This document shows, piece by piece, positions 1-11,793 of a DNA stretch of 64,000 bases (the first letter of the stretch is position 1; the number at the start of each line of letters is the position of its first letter). The position numbers and the translations under genes were made by a program. This DNA is from JAAYAE01 sp963678395 (GTDB lineage Bacteria > Bacillota > Negativicutes > Acidaminococcales > Acidaminococcaceae): positions 1,612,001-1,676,000 of the forward strand of contig OY782827.1 of the NCBI GenBank assembly GCA_963678395.1. The letters run 5' to 3'. The notes below the pieces were generated by a model, which worked only from the letters and a program-made list of their open reading frames with translations, searched no databases and had not been told where the DNA came from.

Positions 1-2365
<2,365 letters not shown>

Positions 2366-2522
2366 AGTCAGCTCTAAGAACTTGAACGTTCCTAGATATG
2401 TTTCTCGTTAACTCTTCGCTAAAATTTGCATTTTAGATTAGAGGTTTGCCAACATTTCATCACAAAAGTTGGACTTTTTTGTCTCTTCTTTGAAGTTTTC
2501 AAGGTTCATACATAATGATAAT

Positions 2523-2598
2523 TGGTGGAGACGAGCGGGATCGAACCGCTGACCCCCTGCTTGCAAGGCAGGTGCTCTCCCAGCTGAGCTACGCCCCC
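2523..2598 (-). tRNA. tRNA-Ala (UGC)
   Basis: The complement folds as a 76-base tRNA with an encoded 3' CCA. The acceptor begins GGGGGCG, the D-arm reads GCTCAGCTGGGAGAGC, the anticodon loop is CTTGCAA (anticodon TGC) and the T-loop is TTCGATC. It lies in the 16S-23S spacer, the classic position for tRNA-Ile and tRNA-Ala, and is processed from the rRNA precursor. Confidence 0.98.
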
Positions 2599-2650
2599 AA
2601 CTACTCTGTTGTTGTCTGCTAATTTCGTTTTATCCCACAAAAAAAAATAG

Positions 2651-2728
<78 letters not shown>

Positions 2729-2754
2729 AAAATTAGCCTAAGGGACAGAAACCC

Positions 2755-2786
2755 TCAAAATTGAATATTAACTAAACGAATGTGCG
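2755..2786 (-). repeat. pre-16S processing stem, 3' arm
   Basis: This stretch is the reverse complement, with few mismatches, of 4516-4549 on the other side of 16S. The shared core is ATTGAATATTAAC followed by ACGAATGTGCG. In the precursor RNA the two arms would pair to close a loop around 16S, the usual RNase III substrate. The role is inferred from position and complementarity. Confidence 0.75.
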
Positions 2787-2833
2787 TCGACAATAGAGTC
2801 TGTACCATGACCGTAGTCATCGTAAGTTCTCCA

Positions 2834-4396
<1,563 letters not shown>

Positions 4397-4515
4397 GTTT
4401 TATTTTGAAGAACCTTGATAAGGCTCTTTTAAAATACTGACTTGCTTTTTTGATTGTTTGTCTTCGTTTACTCGAACTTATTGACTCGGTCAAGCCGCCG
4501 TTAAGCGGCTCGACC

Positions 4516-4549
4516 CGCACATTCGTTTGTTGTTAATATTCAATTTTCA
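4516..4549 (-). repeat. pre-16S processing stem, 5' arm
   Basis: This is the partner of 2755-2786, lying in the rRNA leader. It also contains a boxA-like stretch (ACTTTGAAAATTG on the complement), the usual antitermination signal of rRNA leaders. The role is inferred from pairing and position. Confidence 0.7.
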
Positions 4550-4579
4550 AAGTTCTGCATCGCTTTCGGCGACTTGTAT

Positions 4580-4608
4580 AGTATATTACATTTTGCTATA
4601 AAAATCAA
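4580..4608 (-). promoter_or_regulatory. rRNA operon promoter P2
   Basis: On the complement, a -35 box TTGATT (4603-4608) and a -10 box TATACT (4580-4585) are separated by exactly 17 bases. Immediately downstream comes ACAAGTCGCC, the same ten bases found after P1. It lies about 180 bases upstream of 16S. Confidence 0.8.
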
Positions 4609-4667
4609 TGACTTTTTCACTTTTTTTCAGAAGCTTTATTTGTCATCAGTGTCAGGCGACTTGTATT

Positions 4668-4696
4668 ATGATACAGGAGTTTGAGCCTTTTGTCAA
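4668..4696 (-). promoter_or_regulatory. rRNA operon promoter P1
   Basis: On the complement, a consensus -35 box TTGACA (4691-4696) and a -10 box TATCAT (4668-4673) are 17 bases apart, followed by ACAAGTCGCC in the discriminator/start region as at P2. Tandem promoters are typical of strong rRNA operons. Between P1 and the scfB stop codon at 4781 there is no other gene; an imperfect inverted repeat (TTGAGCC at 4681, GGCTCAA at 4753) overlaps the -35. Confidence 0.8.
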
Positions 4697-4780
4697 CACT
4701 TTTCAGCAATAATTTTTAATAAATTTTATTGTCAAATAATTGCGACCAAAAATGGCTCAAAACTTCCTATTATATGACAA

Positions 4781-6193
4781 TTAAACCTGGAATTTAAAGT
4801 TATCAATTTCCGGTCGTAAATCTTCTCCACCTGCACTTACTTCCTCTGTTAAAAGTGCCTGTAGTATAATAGCGCACTCCAAACGCTTCTTTTGAATCTT
4901 ACAGCCGTACTCATATGGCTTAGAAATATCACCATTTGCCATATCCGCATTCGCGTGGCAGCCACCGCTGCAAAAGAAACGTGCCCAACATTCTTTACAG
5001 AGCGGTTTGTTCATAACATGCATATGCCTAAAATGCTGTACCAAATCTTGGCGTTCAATGCCTTTATCCAACGTACCCATCTTATATTGTTCACGACCTA
5101 CAAACTGATGGCACGGATATATATCTTCTTCAGGCGTAATGGCAAAATATTCATGACCGGCACCACAACCTGACAAACGCTTAGCAACACAAGGACCATT
5201 ATCCAAAGCTACATTGAAGTGGAAGAAGTCAAAAGCTTCTCCCTTTTCTCTTTTGGCCAAATATATGCGAGCAAGTTTGTCATATTCATCCATTAGTTTT
5301 GGTAAATCTTCTTCCGTGAGAGCATATGGCTCATCTGTACCAATTACCGGCTCCATCGAAATTTCCTTACCTACCTCTAACATGCTTAAGGTATCTTCAG
5401 CAAAATTCAAATTATTATGGGTGTAAGTACCACGCAAATAATAATTCTTACCCTTTCTGCTAGCAATAACTTTTTTAAAGCCAGCAACTGCTGCATCATA
5501 CGAGCCAACTTTATTAGGAAAAGGACGCATATTATCATGAGTCTCTCGCTTGCCGTCTAAGCTCAAAACCAACATCACTCGATTTTCATTGAAGAATTTA
5601 ACTATATCATCATTCAACAAAGTCCCATTCGTAGTCAAAGTTAGTTTAATATTCTTATTGACTTCTCCTTCTCTTTGGCGCACATAATTAATAATATGTT
5701 TAACTACCGACATATTCATTAATGGCTCTCCACCAAAAAGATCTATTTCCAAGTTGTGACGGCTTTTGCTGCCGGCAATAGCGAATTCTATTGCTTGTTC
5801 AGCTATTTCTTTACTCATTAAGGCACGATGTCCGCCAAAATCACCGGTGCCAGCAAAACAATAGCCACAACGCAAATTACAATCATGAGCCACATGCAAG
5901 CATAAAGACTTCAATATGGGTTCTTGGCTAAAGGTGATTGGCACTGGAAAGGGTTTGGAAAATAACAACCCTTGTTCTTGTAACCCCTTTAGTTCTCCTA
6001 GAGCTTCTGTTATATCTTCTTGCATATATTTATCTTTGAAAACCAACATGGTTTCCTCGGCATTATTTCCATCATAAAAACCTAGCAAATCATAAGTCAT
6101 TGCGTCTACAATATGTACTGCACCGCTATTAACATCAAGCACTACATAATGTTCGTCCAAATGCATTCTATGAATCAACAAAACTTTATCCAC
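4781..6193 (-). CDS. scfB: SCIFF peptide radical SAM maturase
   Basis: This radical SAM/SPASM enzyme of about 465 residues is predicted to install Cys-Thr thioether links in the SCIFF peptide encoded just upstream. The radical SAM cluster motif CNLRCGYC lies at residues 105-112. The C-terminal SPASM part shows further cysteine groups, including CKECWARFFCSGGC, for auxiliary iron-sulfur clusters. The N-terminal region is the peptide-recognition part. The longest reading frame starts at a GTG (6193) directly against a GGAAGG sequence, which is too close. A TTG at 6178 (about ten bases from GGAAGGTGGA) gives an N-terminus of the family's usual form and is preferred. A hairpin at 6211-6232 separates it from scfA. 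Confidence 0.93.
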   Translation of the reverse strand: MDKVLLIHRMHLDEHYVVLDVNSGAVHIVDAMTYDLLGFYDGNNAEETMLVFKDKYMQEDITEALGELKGLQEQGLLFSKPFPVPITFSQEPILKSLCLHVAHDCNLRCGYCFAGTGDFGGHRALMSKEIAEQAIEFAIAGSKSRHNLEIDLFGGEPLMNMSVVKHIINYVRQREGEVNKNIKLTLTTNGTLLNDDIVKFFNENRVMLVLSLDGKRETHDNMRPFPNKVGSYDAAVAGFKKVIASRKGKNYYLRGTYTHNNLNFAEDTLSMLEVGKEISMEPVIGTDEPYALTEEDLPKLMDEYDKLARIYLAKREKGEAFDFFHFNVALDNGPCVAKRLSGCGAGHEYFAITPEEDIYPCHQFVGREQYKMGTLDKGIERQDLVQHFRHMHVMNKPLCKECWARFFCSGGCHANADMANGDISKPYEYGCKIQKKRLECAIILQALLTEEVSAGGEDLRPEIDNFKFQV

Positions 6194-6200
6194 CTTCCAT

Positions 6201-6232
6201 AAAGAAAATAGCTCCCTGCTTGAACAGGGAGC
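6201..6232 (-). terminator. hairpin between scfA and scfB (partial terminator)
   Basis: On the transcribed strand, a perfect 8-bp stem GCTCCCTG / CAGGGAGC with a 6-base loop (6211-6232) is followed by TATTTTCTTT. It lies between the peptide gene and its maturase gene. A leaky terminator here would give much more peptide than enzyme. The structure is seen; the attenuating role is inferred. Confidence 0.75.
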
Positions 6233-6244
6233 AGCATTAATCGC

Positions 6245-6388
6245 TTAGTTTTTTTCGCAAATTTGGTTTCCTACTGTGCAAGAAGTCTTACAAGCAGATT
6301 GACAAGAAACCGGGCATTCTCCGCAACCGCCTGTCTTTAATGTTTTGTTCAGCATTTGTTTATTTACAGTTTTAATTCTTTTCTTCAT
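6245..6388 (-). CDS. scfA: SCIFF ranthipeptide precursor
   Basis: This small gene encodes 47 residues beginning MKKRIKTVNK. The C-terminal half contains six cysteines in the SCIFF spacing (GGCGECPVSCQSAC, then SC and IC). SCIFF ('six cysteines in forty-five') peptides are a highly conserved ranthipeptide family in Clostridia and relatives, modified by the adjacent ScfB with thioether links. Their biological role is not settled. A GGAGGG ribosome site sits about eight bases before the ATG. No transporter or protease gene accompanies the pair here. Confidence 0.95.
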   Translation of the reverse strand: MKKRIKTVNKQMLNKTLKTGGCGECPVSCQSACKTSCTVGNQICEKN

Positions 6389-6418
6389 CAAAATCCCTCC
6401 ATAACTTTTAATGTATCT

Positions 6419-6447
6419 ATTTTATATTGTTTCTACTAAAATCGCAA
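6419..6447 (-). promoter_or_regulatory. promoter of scfA
   Basis: On the complement, TTGCGA (6442-6447) and TAAAAT (6419-6424) are 17 bases apart, about 30 bases upstream of the scfA start and just after the stop codon of the deacetylase gene. scfA-scfB is therefore likely its own transcription unit. Confidence 0.65.
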
Positions 6448-6450
6448 GTA

Positions 6451-7284
6451 TTATCTAACATTGCCTCTGACTTTATCCCAAATACCCATAAAATCTATTC
6501 CATGGCTTAGACTCCAACTTGCTAATTGTGCCTTCAAAAGATGTCGTTTAAAATAGGTCAAGCTACTACCTTTTTTATGAAAAGCGTTGACTCTTCGCAG
6601 TTCCTGCATAGGAACCGTATCGGTATTAACACCAACCACTCCGCAAACGGCAGCAGTATAGCCTGCATCAGCTACTTGTTTTGCCACTTGCTTATTACAG
6701 GCTCCTGTAGGATAAGATAGTGTTGGTCCGCTAGGTGAATTATAGAGGCCTTGAACATATTCTTTAGACTTAATTAACTCATAGTCAACTTGTTTCGGTG
6801 TAAGCGTAGTCAAAGGCTTATGGTTATAAGTATGCGATCCGATTTCCCACCCATATTCAAGTAATTTCAAATCGTTATCCCAGTCTAAATATCCTGGCCA
6901 ACCTTCAAACTTTACTGCTAGAAAAATAGACCCTGTATAACCATATTTTTGCATAATAGGAGCCGCATTGGTCAAATTATCCATATAGCCATCGTCGAAT
7001 ATAAGCACCATTCTCTTATATAGTTTTTCATGTTTCTGCCTTGCTGCCGCATACTCATCTAAGTTCATGGAATGGTAGCCTTCTGTGTGCAAATATGCCA
7101 TCTGCTCATCAAAATCTTTAGGTGAAACACTATAAATATCATTTGCGTTCTCTACGCGGTGATAGGCAAAAATTGGTACGCTGCTATTACAAAAATCCCT
7201 AAAATCTTTGTATAAAAACCCTACCACTGCTAAAACAACTAAAATTAATACTACTTTAAGAGAAATAAAATGCTTATTACTCAA
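6451..7284 (-). CDS. polysaccharide deacetylase family protein
   Basis: This 277-residue protein has one N-terminal membrane segment (about residues 8-24) and a NodB-type deacetylase domain outside the membrane. Family motifs are visible: FAYHRVEN near residue 38, the metal/catalytic pair FDDGYMDN, the histidine motif SHTYNH, and SYPTGACNK. It probably removes acetyl groups from peptidoglycan or another N-acetylated glycan. The start overlaps the whiA stop by 4 bases (ATGA), so translation is likely coupled. It is the last gene of the rapZ-yvcK-whiA operon. The exact substrate cannot be read from sequence. Confidence 0.85.
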   Translation of the reverse strand: MSNKHFISLKVVLILVVLAVVGFLYKDFRDFCNSSVPIFAYHRVENANDIYSVSPKDFDEQMAYLHTEGYHSMNLDEYAAARQKHEKLYKRMVLIFDDGYMDNLTNAAPIMQKYGYTGSIFLAVKFEGWPGYLDWDNDLKLLEYGWEIGSHTYNHKPLTTLTPKQVDYELIKSKEYVQGLYNSPSGPTLSYPTGACNKQVAKQVADAGYTAAVCGVVGVNTDTVPMQELRRVNAFHKKGSSLTYFKRHLLKAQLASWSLSHGIDFMGIWDKVRGNVR

Positions 7285-8210
7285 TTTTCGTCCATACCCA
7301 TTTCTAAAGCGATCTGCTCTATTTTTTTTAGTCTATGATTAAAACCAGACTTGCCTATGCTTCCTTCAGCCATAGAAGCTAATTCTGCCACTGATGCTTC
7401 CGGATGAGCTAAGCGCAAATCCGCTGTTTCTTTCAACAATGGAGACAAACTGTATAAACTACTGTTTTTATCAATATATCTTATGCAGGCAATTTGGTGA
7501 ACTGCCGCTTGCACAATTTTACTCAAATTTGCCGTCTCACAATTTACTAAGCGATTAACTTTGTTACGCATTTCTTTGACAATACGAATGTTCTCAAATT
7601 CCAGTAAAGAATTATGTGCACCGATTACAGAAAGAAATCCTGTAATCGCATTGCCTTCCTTGAGATAGACAATATAGTCATTCTTGCGATCAGTTATTTT
7701 TGCCGGCAGTGAAAAGCCATGCATTACTTTTTGTATAAGTATTGCCAAATCCTCATTATCAGTAACCAACTCCAAATGATAGTCACTAACTGGTTTGCTC
7801 ACAGACCCCCCAGCTAAGAATATGCCCCGTAAAAATGCCTTACGGCAACAAGGTTTCCCTAATAACTTCAACCGGCCGTCTTCCGGCATAGCCAAAAGTT
7901 GTAATTCACTCAAAGCTTTACTGGCTTCAGCAGATGGCATTACTTGTACCTGATATCTATTATTCTTTTTTAAACGACGAGATCGCGTTATCACAACTTC
8001 TGTCTGCACACTGAAGTTGCTTTTTAACAAGCGTAAAACTCGTCTAGCTAGTGCGGCGTTCTCTGTAGCAAAATGAATACCTACGCCCCTACCTTTCAAA
8101 AACACAGATCCGCTCATGCGCAAAAGCCCAAACAATTCAGCTTTTTCACAACAAGCAATTTCGCTTTCAATACGCGCTACTTCATTTTTTACATCGTTTG
8201 AAAATGACAC
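7281..8210 (-). CDS. whiA: DNA-binding protein WhiA
   Basis: This 309-residue protein matches the WhiA family: an N-terminal LAGLIDADG-like fold without nuclease activity (visible as LRGIFLAGGSVSKP near residue 135) and a C-terminal helix-turn-helix (HPEASVAELASMAEGSIGKSGFNHRL). In Firmicutes WhiA influences cell division and chromosome segregation, and its gene almost always follows rapZ and yvcK, as here. It is spaced 5 bases from yvcK. Confidence 0.95.
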   Translation of the reverse strand: MSFSNDVKNEVARIESEIACCEKAELFGLLRMSGSVFLKGRGVGIHFATENAALARRVLRLLKSNFSVQTEVVITRSRRLKKNNRYQVQVMPSAEASKALSELQLLAMPEDGRLKLLGKPCCRKAFLRGIFLAGGSVSKPVSDYHLELVTDNEDLAILIQKVMHGFSLPAKITDRKNDYIVYLKEGNAITGFLSVIGAHNSLLEFENIRIVKEMRNKVNRLVNCETANLSKIVQAAVHQIACIRYIDKNSSLYSLSPLLKETADLRLAHPEASVAELASMAEGSIGKSGFNHRLKKIEQIALEMGMDEN

Positions 8211-8215
8211 GCTTT

Positions 8216-9586
8216 TTACTCTCCATTTATGTTTTTTTGTAAATCTTGAATAGTCTGCCTAGCAAAGAAATAATCAAAGTACTGTATTCCTCTTCCAAAC
8301 AAACGCAAACGATAAATCAAGGCTATAATCGTCTTTGCTAATTTAATAGGATTGTGACGAACCATATTACTATCATTTAGAAGTCTTGCCGGCACAGCAT
8401 CGATACCTAAAGCTTCAATTTTTTCTATATCAGGAGCCACCGGAGATGCTCCCTCTTTTTCATATTCTGCAATTTGTTTAGGACTGGCTTCTTGTTCATT
8501 GACGATTACATAGTCTAAACATTGCACTCCCATATGGTCTATTATTGTCTTTACATGATCATAGGCACCAAAGCCGTCTGTTTCTCCCGGCTGCGTCATA
8601 ACATTGCAAACATAAATTTTAACGGCCTTAGAATTAATTAATGCTTCTTTTATGCCCGGCACAATTAAACTCGCAATAACACTAGTATACAAACTACCAG
8701 GTCCTAAAATAATCGCATCAGCTTTCATGATAGCATTAACAGCACTTTGCGATGCCTTAGGCTGTTCAGGTTCTGTCATAAGCCGCTTAATACGTTTTTT
8801 ACTGTCTGTAATAGATGACTCTCCTACTACGATGGATCCATCTTCCATCTCTGCTTTTAACTGTAAGTCATCAGAGGAAGACGGCCATACATGTCCACGG
8901 ACTTTTAGTATATCACAAATTGCAGTCAAGCCATCCTCAATATTTCCCTCAATATCCGTCATGGCGGCAATAAATAAATTGCCTAAATTATGTCCTTCTA
9001 TGGAAGTATTAGTTTTAAAGCGATATTGCAAAACTTTTTCCATTAGAGGTTCTGTATCCGCCAGAGCAATAAGACAATTGCGCATGTCTCCCGGAGGAAC
9101 CATGCCCATTTCTTTGCGTAACCGACCCGATGACCCACCGTCGTCTCCTGTAGTAACTACAGCAGTACAATTCCCTGTAATATGTTTTATACCACGCAGC
9201 AGGACGGATAATCCTGTTCCGCCACCAATAACTGCAACTAACGGTCCTTTGTTTAATTTGCGTTGAGTGAAAATTAGTTCCCTTAAGGGTTCCTTTTCAC
9301 CTGGCATTACTGAATCCATAATTGTCTTTATTATTTTACGTGTCGCAAAAGTCATACACATAACACCGACTATAACAGCAACAATTCCCATCAAACTAAC
9401 AATAGTCTGATAGTGAGCTCCTGTAACACTATACATTAAATTAAAAACAACTGCTTCAATAAAGCCTACAAATTGATAATTAAAAAATAGGGTAACACCT
9501 ATGCCTACAAAAATAACGCCTAAAGCAAAGAAAAATAACCAGCGTTTCAAATTCATACCGGGATATAACCATTTAACCCAATTCAT
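8216..9586 (-). CDS. yvcK: YvcK/CofD-like protein with membrane anchor
   Basis: This 456-residue protein has a C-terminal CofD-like domain from about residue 115. The nucleotide-binding start VAVIGGGTGLSVLLRG is followed by TTGDDGGSSGRLR. The family binds UDP-sugars and is needed for growth on gluconeogenic carbon and for normal cell-wall assembly. Unlike the B. subtilis form, this one has about 110 extra N-terminal residues with two membrane segments (about 14-36 and 62-82), so it is probably tethered to the membrane. It is cotranscribed with rapZ and whiA. Confidence 0.93.
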   Translation of the reverse strand: MNWVKWLYPGMNLKRWLFFFALGVIFVGIGVTLFFNYQFVGFIEAVVFNLMYSVTGAHYQTIVSLMGIVAVIVGVMCMTFATRKIIKTIMDSVMPGEKEPLRELIFTQRKLNKGPLVAVIGGGTGLSVLLRGIKHITGNCTAVVTTGDDGGSSGRLRKEMGMVPPGDMRNCLIALADTEPLMEKVLQYRFKTNTSIEGHNLGNLFIAAMTDIEGNIEDGLTAICDILKVRGHVWPSSSDDLQLKAEMEDGSIVVGESSITDSKKRIKRLMTEPEQPKASQSAVNAIMKADAIILGPGSLYTSVIASLIVPGIKEALINSKAVKIYVCNVMTQPGETDGFGAYDHVKTIIDHMGVQCLDYVIVNEQEASPKQIAEYEKEGASPVAPDIEKIEALGIDAVPARLLNDSNMVRHNPIKLAKTIIALIYRLRLFGRGIQYFDYFFARQTIQDLQKNINGE

Positions 9587-9600
9587 TTAGCAGCTCTCCC

Positions 9601-10467
9601 CTATTTTCGCAATAAATCCCTATGCGTAACTTGCACGCCGTAGCCAGCTTTTTGAATCCAAGTTCCTAAAACATTAGCTATATAAACAGATCTGTGTCTT
9701 CCGCCTGTACAACCTATCCCTAGCATCAACTGGCTTTTCCCTTCTTTTACATATTGAGGCAATAAGAACATTACTAGACTCTCTAATCTTTTCAGGAACT
9801 CTTTGGTAACCTCTTTGCTCTCAATAAAGTCCACTACGGCTATGTCATTGCCGCTTAAAGGCTTAAGCTCAGGAACATAAAACGGGTTAGGCAAAAATCT
9901 TACATCAAATATCATATCGCAATCCATGGGCATACCATGCTTAAACCCAAAAGATTGTACTACAATATTCATATGTGGTAAAGTGCCTTCCACGCCGTAT
10001 AAATCAATTATTTTTTCCCGCAAGGCAGAATTAACGGTGTTATTGGTATCTATAATCATAGTGGCCTTAGCCCTAACCGCACTCAATACAGCTCTTTCCC
10101 TTGCAATAGCATCACTTAGCCCCCCCTTGCCAATAAGTGGGTGTCGGCGCCTAGATTCTTTATAGCGTTTAATTAAAGCAGCATCGGAAGCATCCAAAAA
10201 AAGCAGTTCATAGTTCACACTGTTTGCTTCTATTTTATCCAAGACACCAATAAGTTCATCAAAAAAATTCCCTCCGCGAATATCCACTACCAAAGCTATT
10301 TGCTTGTTTTTATTGCCTGCCTGCATGCAAAGTTCAATAAACTTAGGGATAAGTGCTGGTGGCAAATTATCCACGCAAAAATAGTTTAGATCTTCTAAAG
10401 TCCGCATAACTTGTGTTTTACCGGCACCAGACATTCCTGTAATAATTAAATTTCTCGAATTTTCCAC
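9601..10467 (-). CDS. rapZ: RNase adapter / nucleotide-binding protein RapZ
   Basis: This 288-residue P-loop protein has Walker A GMSGAGKT at about residues 11-18 and the C-terminal signature GIGCTGGRHRSV near residue 250. In enteric bacteria RapZ directs RNase E to the GlmZ small RNA and so tunes amino-sugar synthesis; in Firmicutes the role is less clear. The gene starts at a GTG preceded by AGGAGG eight bases away. It is the first gene of the rapZ-yvcK-whiA-deacetylase operon and is divergent from the iron-importer operon. A TATACT sequence at 10510-10515 may be its -10. Confidence 0.94.
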   Translation of the reverse strand: MENSRNLIITGMSGAGKTQVMRTLEDLNYFCVDNLPPALIPKFIELCMQAGNKNKQIALVVDIRGGNFFDELIGVLDKIEANSVNYELLFLDASDAALIKRYKESRRRHPLIGKGGLSDAIARERAVLSAVRAKATMIIDTNNTVNSALREKIIDLYGVEGTLPHMNIVVQSFGFKHGMPMDCDMIFDVRFLPNPFYVPELKPLSGNDIAVVDFIESKEVTKEFLKRLESLVMFLLPQYVKEGKSQLMLGIGCTGGRHRSVYIANVLGTWIQKAGYGVQVTHRDLLRK

Positions 10468-10532
10468 GTTTTCGCCTCCTGCCCAGATTTCAATTGTTAT
10501 ATTTCATATAGTATACTATTTTCTCTAGGCAA

Positions 10533-10580
10533 ATGAAAGTAACGTAGAATGAAAGTAAAGTGAAATAAAAGTAAAGTTAA
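10533..10580. repeat. three tandem 16-bp repeats upstream of importer operon
   Basis: Three adjacent 16-bp units follow each other without gaps: 10533-10548, 10549-10564 and 10565-10580. Each has the form AT(G/A)AAAGTAA(A/C)GT followed by three variable bases. They end 14 bases before the -35 of the importer promoter and lie upstream of rapZ on the other side. Head-to-tail sites in this position often bind an activator or response regulator. Regulation is inferred. Confidence 0.7.
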
Positions 10581-10594
10581 CTAATGGTTTCTCA

Positions 10595-10623
10595 TTGAGA
10601 TATCCAACTTTTTTTGGTAGAAT
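10595..10623 (+). promoter_or_regulatory. promoter of iron-type ABC importer operon
   Basis: TTGAGA (10595-10600) and TAGAAT (10618-10623) are 17 bases apart, about 48 bases upstream of the start codon of the binding-protein gene. A GGGGAGAGG ribosome site lies before the ATG at 10671. Confidence 0.7.
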
Positions 10624-10670
10624 ATATGTAGGATTTTGTTGTGAAAAAATTAGGGGAGAGGTGTTAAATA

Positions 10671-11708
10671 ATGAGGTTAAAAAAGATTTATGCTATCACG
10701 CTTGCCGGCATGATGTTATTTGCTGCTGGCTGCGGTAGCAATGGAGACAAAAAAAGCTCAACCAAAAAAGAACCCAGCAAAAAATTAGTAATGTATTGGG
10801 GTGCCCTTGAAGATTGGATGGTTAAAGATATTGCGGCTTTCGAAAAAGAAACCGGTATTAAAGTTGAGGCTGTTCGTATGAGTTCAGGCGAGGTTATTGG
10901 ACGCATCAAAGCCGAAAAAGCCAACCCCAAAGCTTCTCTTTGGTTTGGGGGACCTGCTGATGGTCAAATTCAAGCTAAAGCTGATGGTTTGTTGGAAAAA
11001 TATATTTCTCCTAATGCCAAAAAAATACCTAGTCAGTTCAAAGATCCTGATGGTTATTGGACCGGTGTTTACATTGGTTATTTAGGCTTTGCCTCTAATG
11101 AAAAATTGCTCAAGGAAAATGGTGTAGAAGCTCCTAAAAGTTGGGCCGACTTGTTAAAACCTGAATTCAAAGGTCAAGTTATTTCTGCAAATCCAGGTTC
11201 CTCAGGTACCGCCTATACTATGCTTGCAACCCTTGTGCAATTAAAAGGCGAAAAAGAAGGCCTTAAATATATGGCCGCTCTTGATAAACAAATGAAAAAT
11301 TATCAAAAATCAGGCACGGCACCTGCGCGCTTGGCGGGTCAAGGTGAATGCATGGTCGGGATTACATTCTTGCACGATGCTATTAAATATCGCGAAGAAG
11401 GAATGAAAGACTTGGTTCTAACCGCGCCCTCTGAAGGTACAGGCTATGAAGTTGGTGCTGTTTCTTTAATCAAAAATGGTCCTGATCAAGAAAATGCCAA
11501 GAAATTCATTGATTGGTGCTTGACTAAAAAAGCTCAAGAAATTGGGCAAACCGTCGGTTCCTATCAATTTTTGACAAATCCTGATGCAGCCCCACCTAAG
11601 CAAGCTGCAGAGCTTAATGACACTAAGTTGATTAAATATGATTTTGCTTGGGCGGGCCAAAATCGTTCTGCTCTTGTGGAAAAATGGAACAAAGCAATTA
11701 AAGCATAA
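10671..11708 (+). CDS. ABC importer substrate-binding lipoprotein, iron(III) type
   Basis: This 345-residue extracellular solute-binding protein has a lipoprotein signal with lipobox AAGC (Cys at about residue 21), followed by a charged linker and a periplasmic-binding domain of the class that includes ferric-ion, thiamine and phosphonate binders. The pairing with a fused double permease and an Fbp-type ATPase favours Fe(III) or a ferric chelate as ligand. The ligand is not certain from sequence. It is first in a three-gene rightward operon. Confidence 0.8.
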   Translation: MRLKKIYAITLAGMMLFAAGCGSNGDKKSSTKKEPSKKLVMYWGALEDWMVKDIAAFEKETGIKVEAVRMSSGEVIGRIKAEKANPKASLWFGGPADGQIQAKADGLLEKYISPNAKKIPSQFKDPDGYWTGVYIGYLGFASNEKLLKENGVEAPKSWADLLKPEFKGQVISANPGSSGTAYTMLATLVQLKGEKEGLKYMAALDKQMKNYQKSGTAPARLAGQGECMVGITFLHDAIKYREEGMKDLVLTAPSEGTGYEVGAVSLIKNGPDQENAKKFIDWCLTKKAQEIGQTVGSYQFLTNPDAAPPKQAAELNDTKLIKYDFAWAGQNRSALVEKWNKAIKA

Positions 11709-11793
11709 GAACTCAAGTAATTATAACCGAAGGTTTAGCCGCTTATCGAATTGATAGGCGGCTTTCTTTCCAAAAATGACGGGAGAATAAAAA

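Noticed and set aside
8652..9266. 204-codon frame opposite yvcK
   Set aside because: It is antisense to a conserved gene with normal codon pattern, and has no ribosome site or family resemblance.
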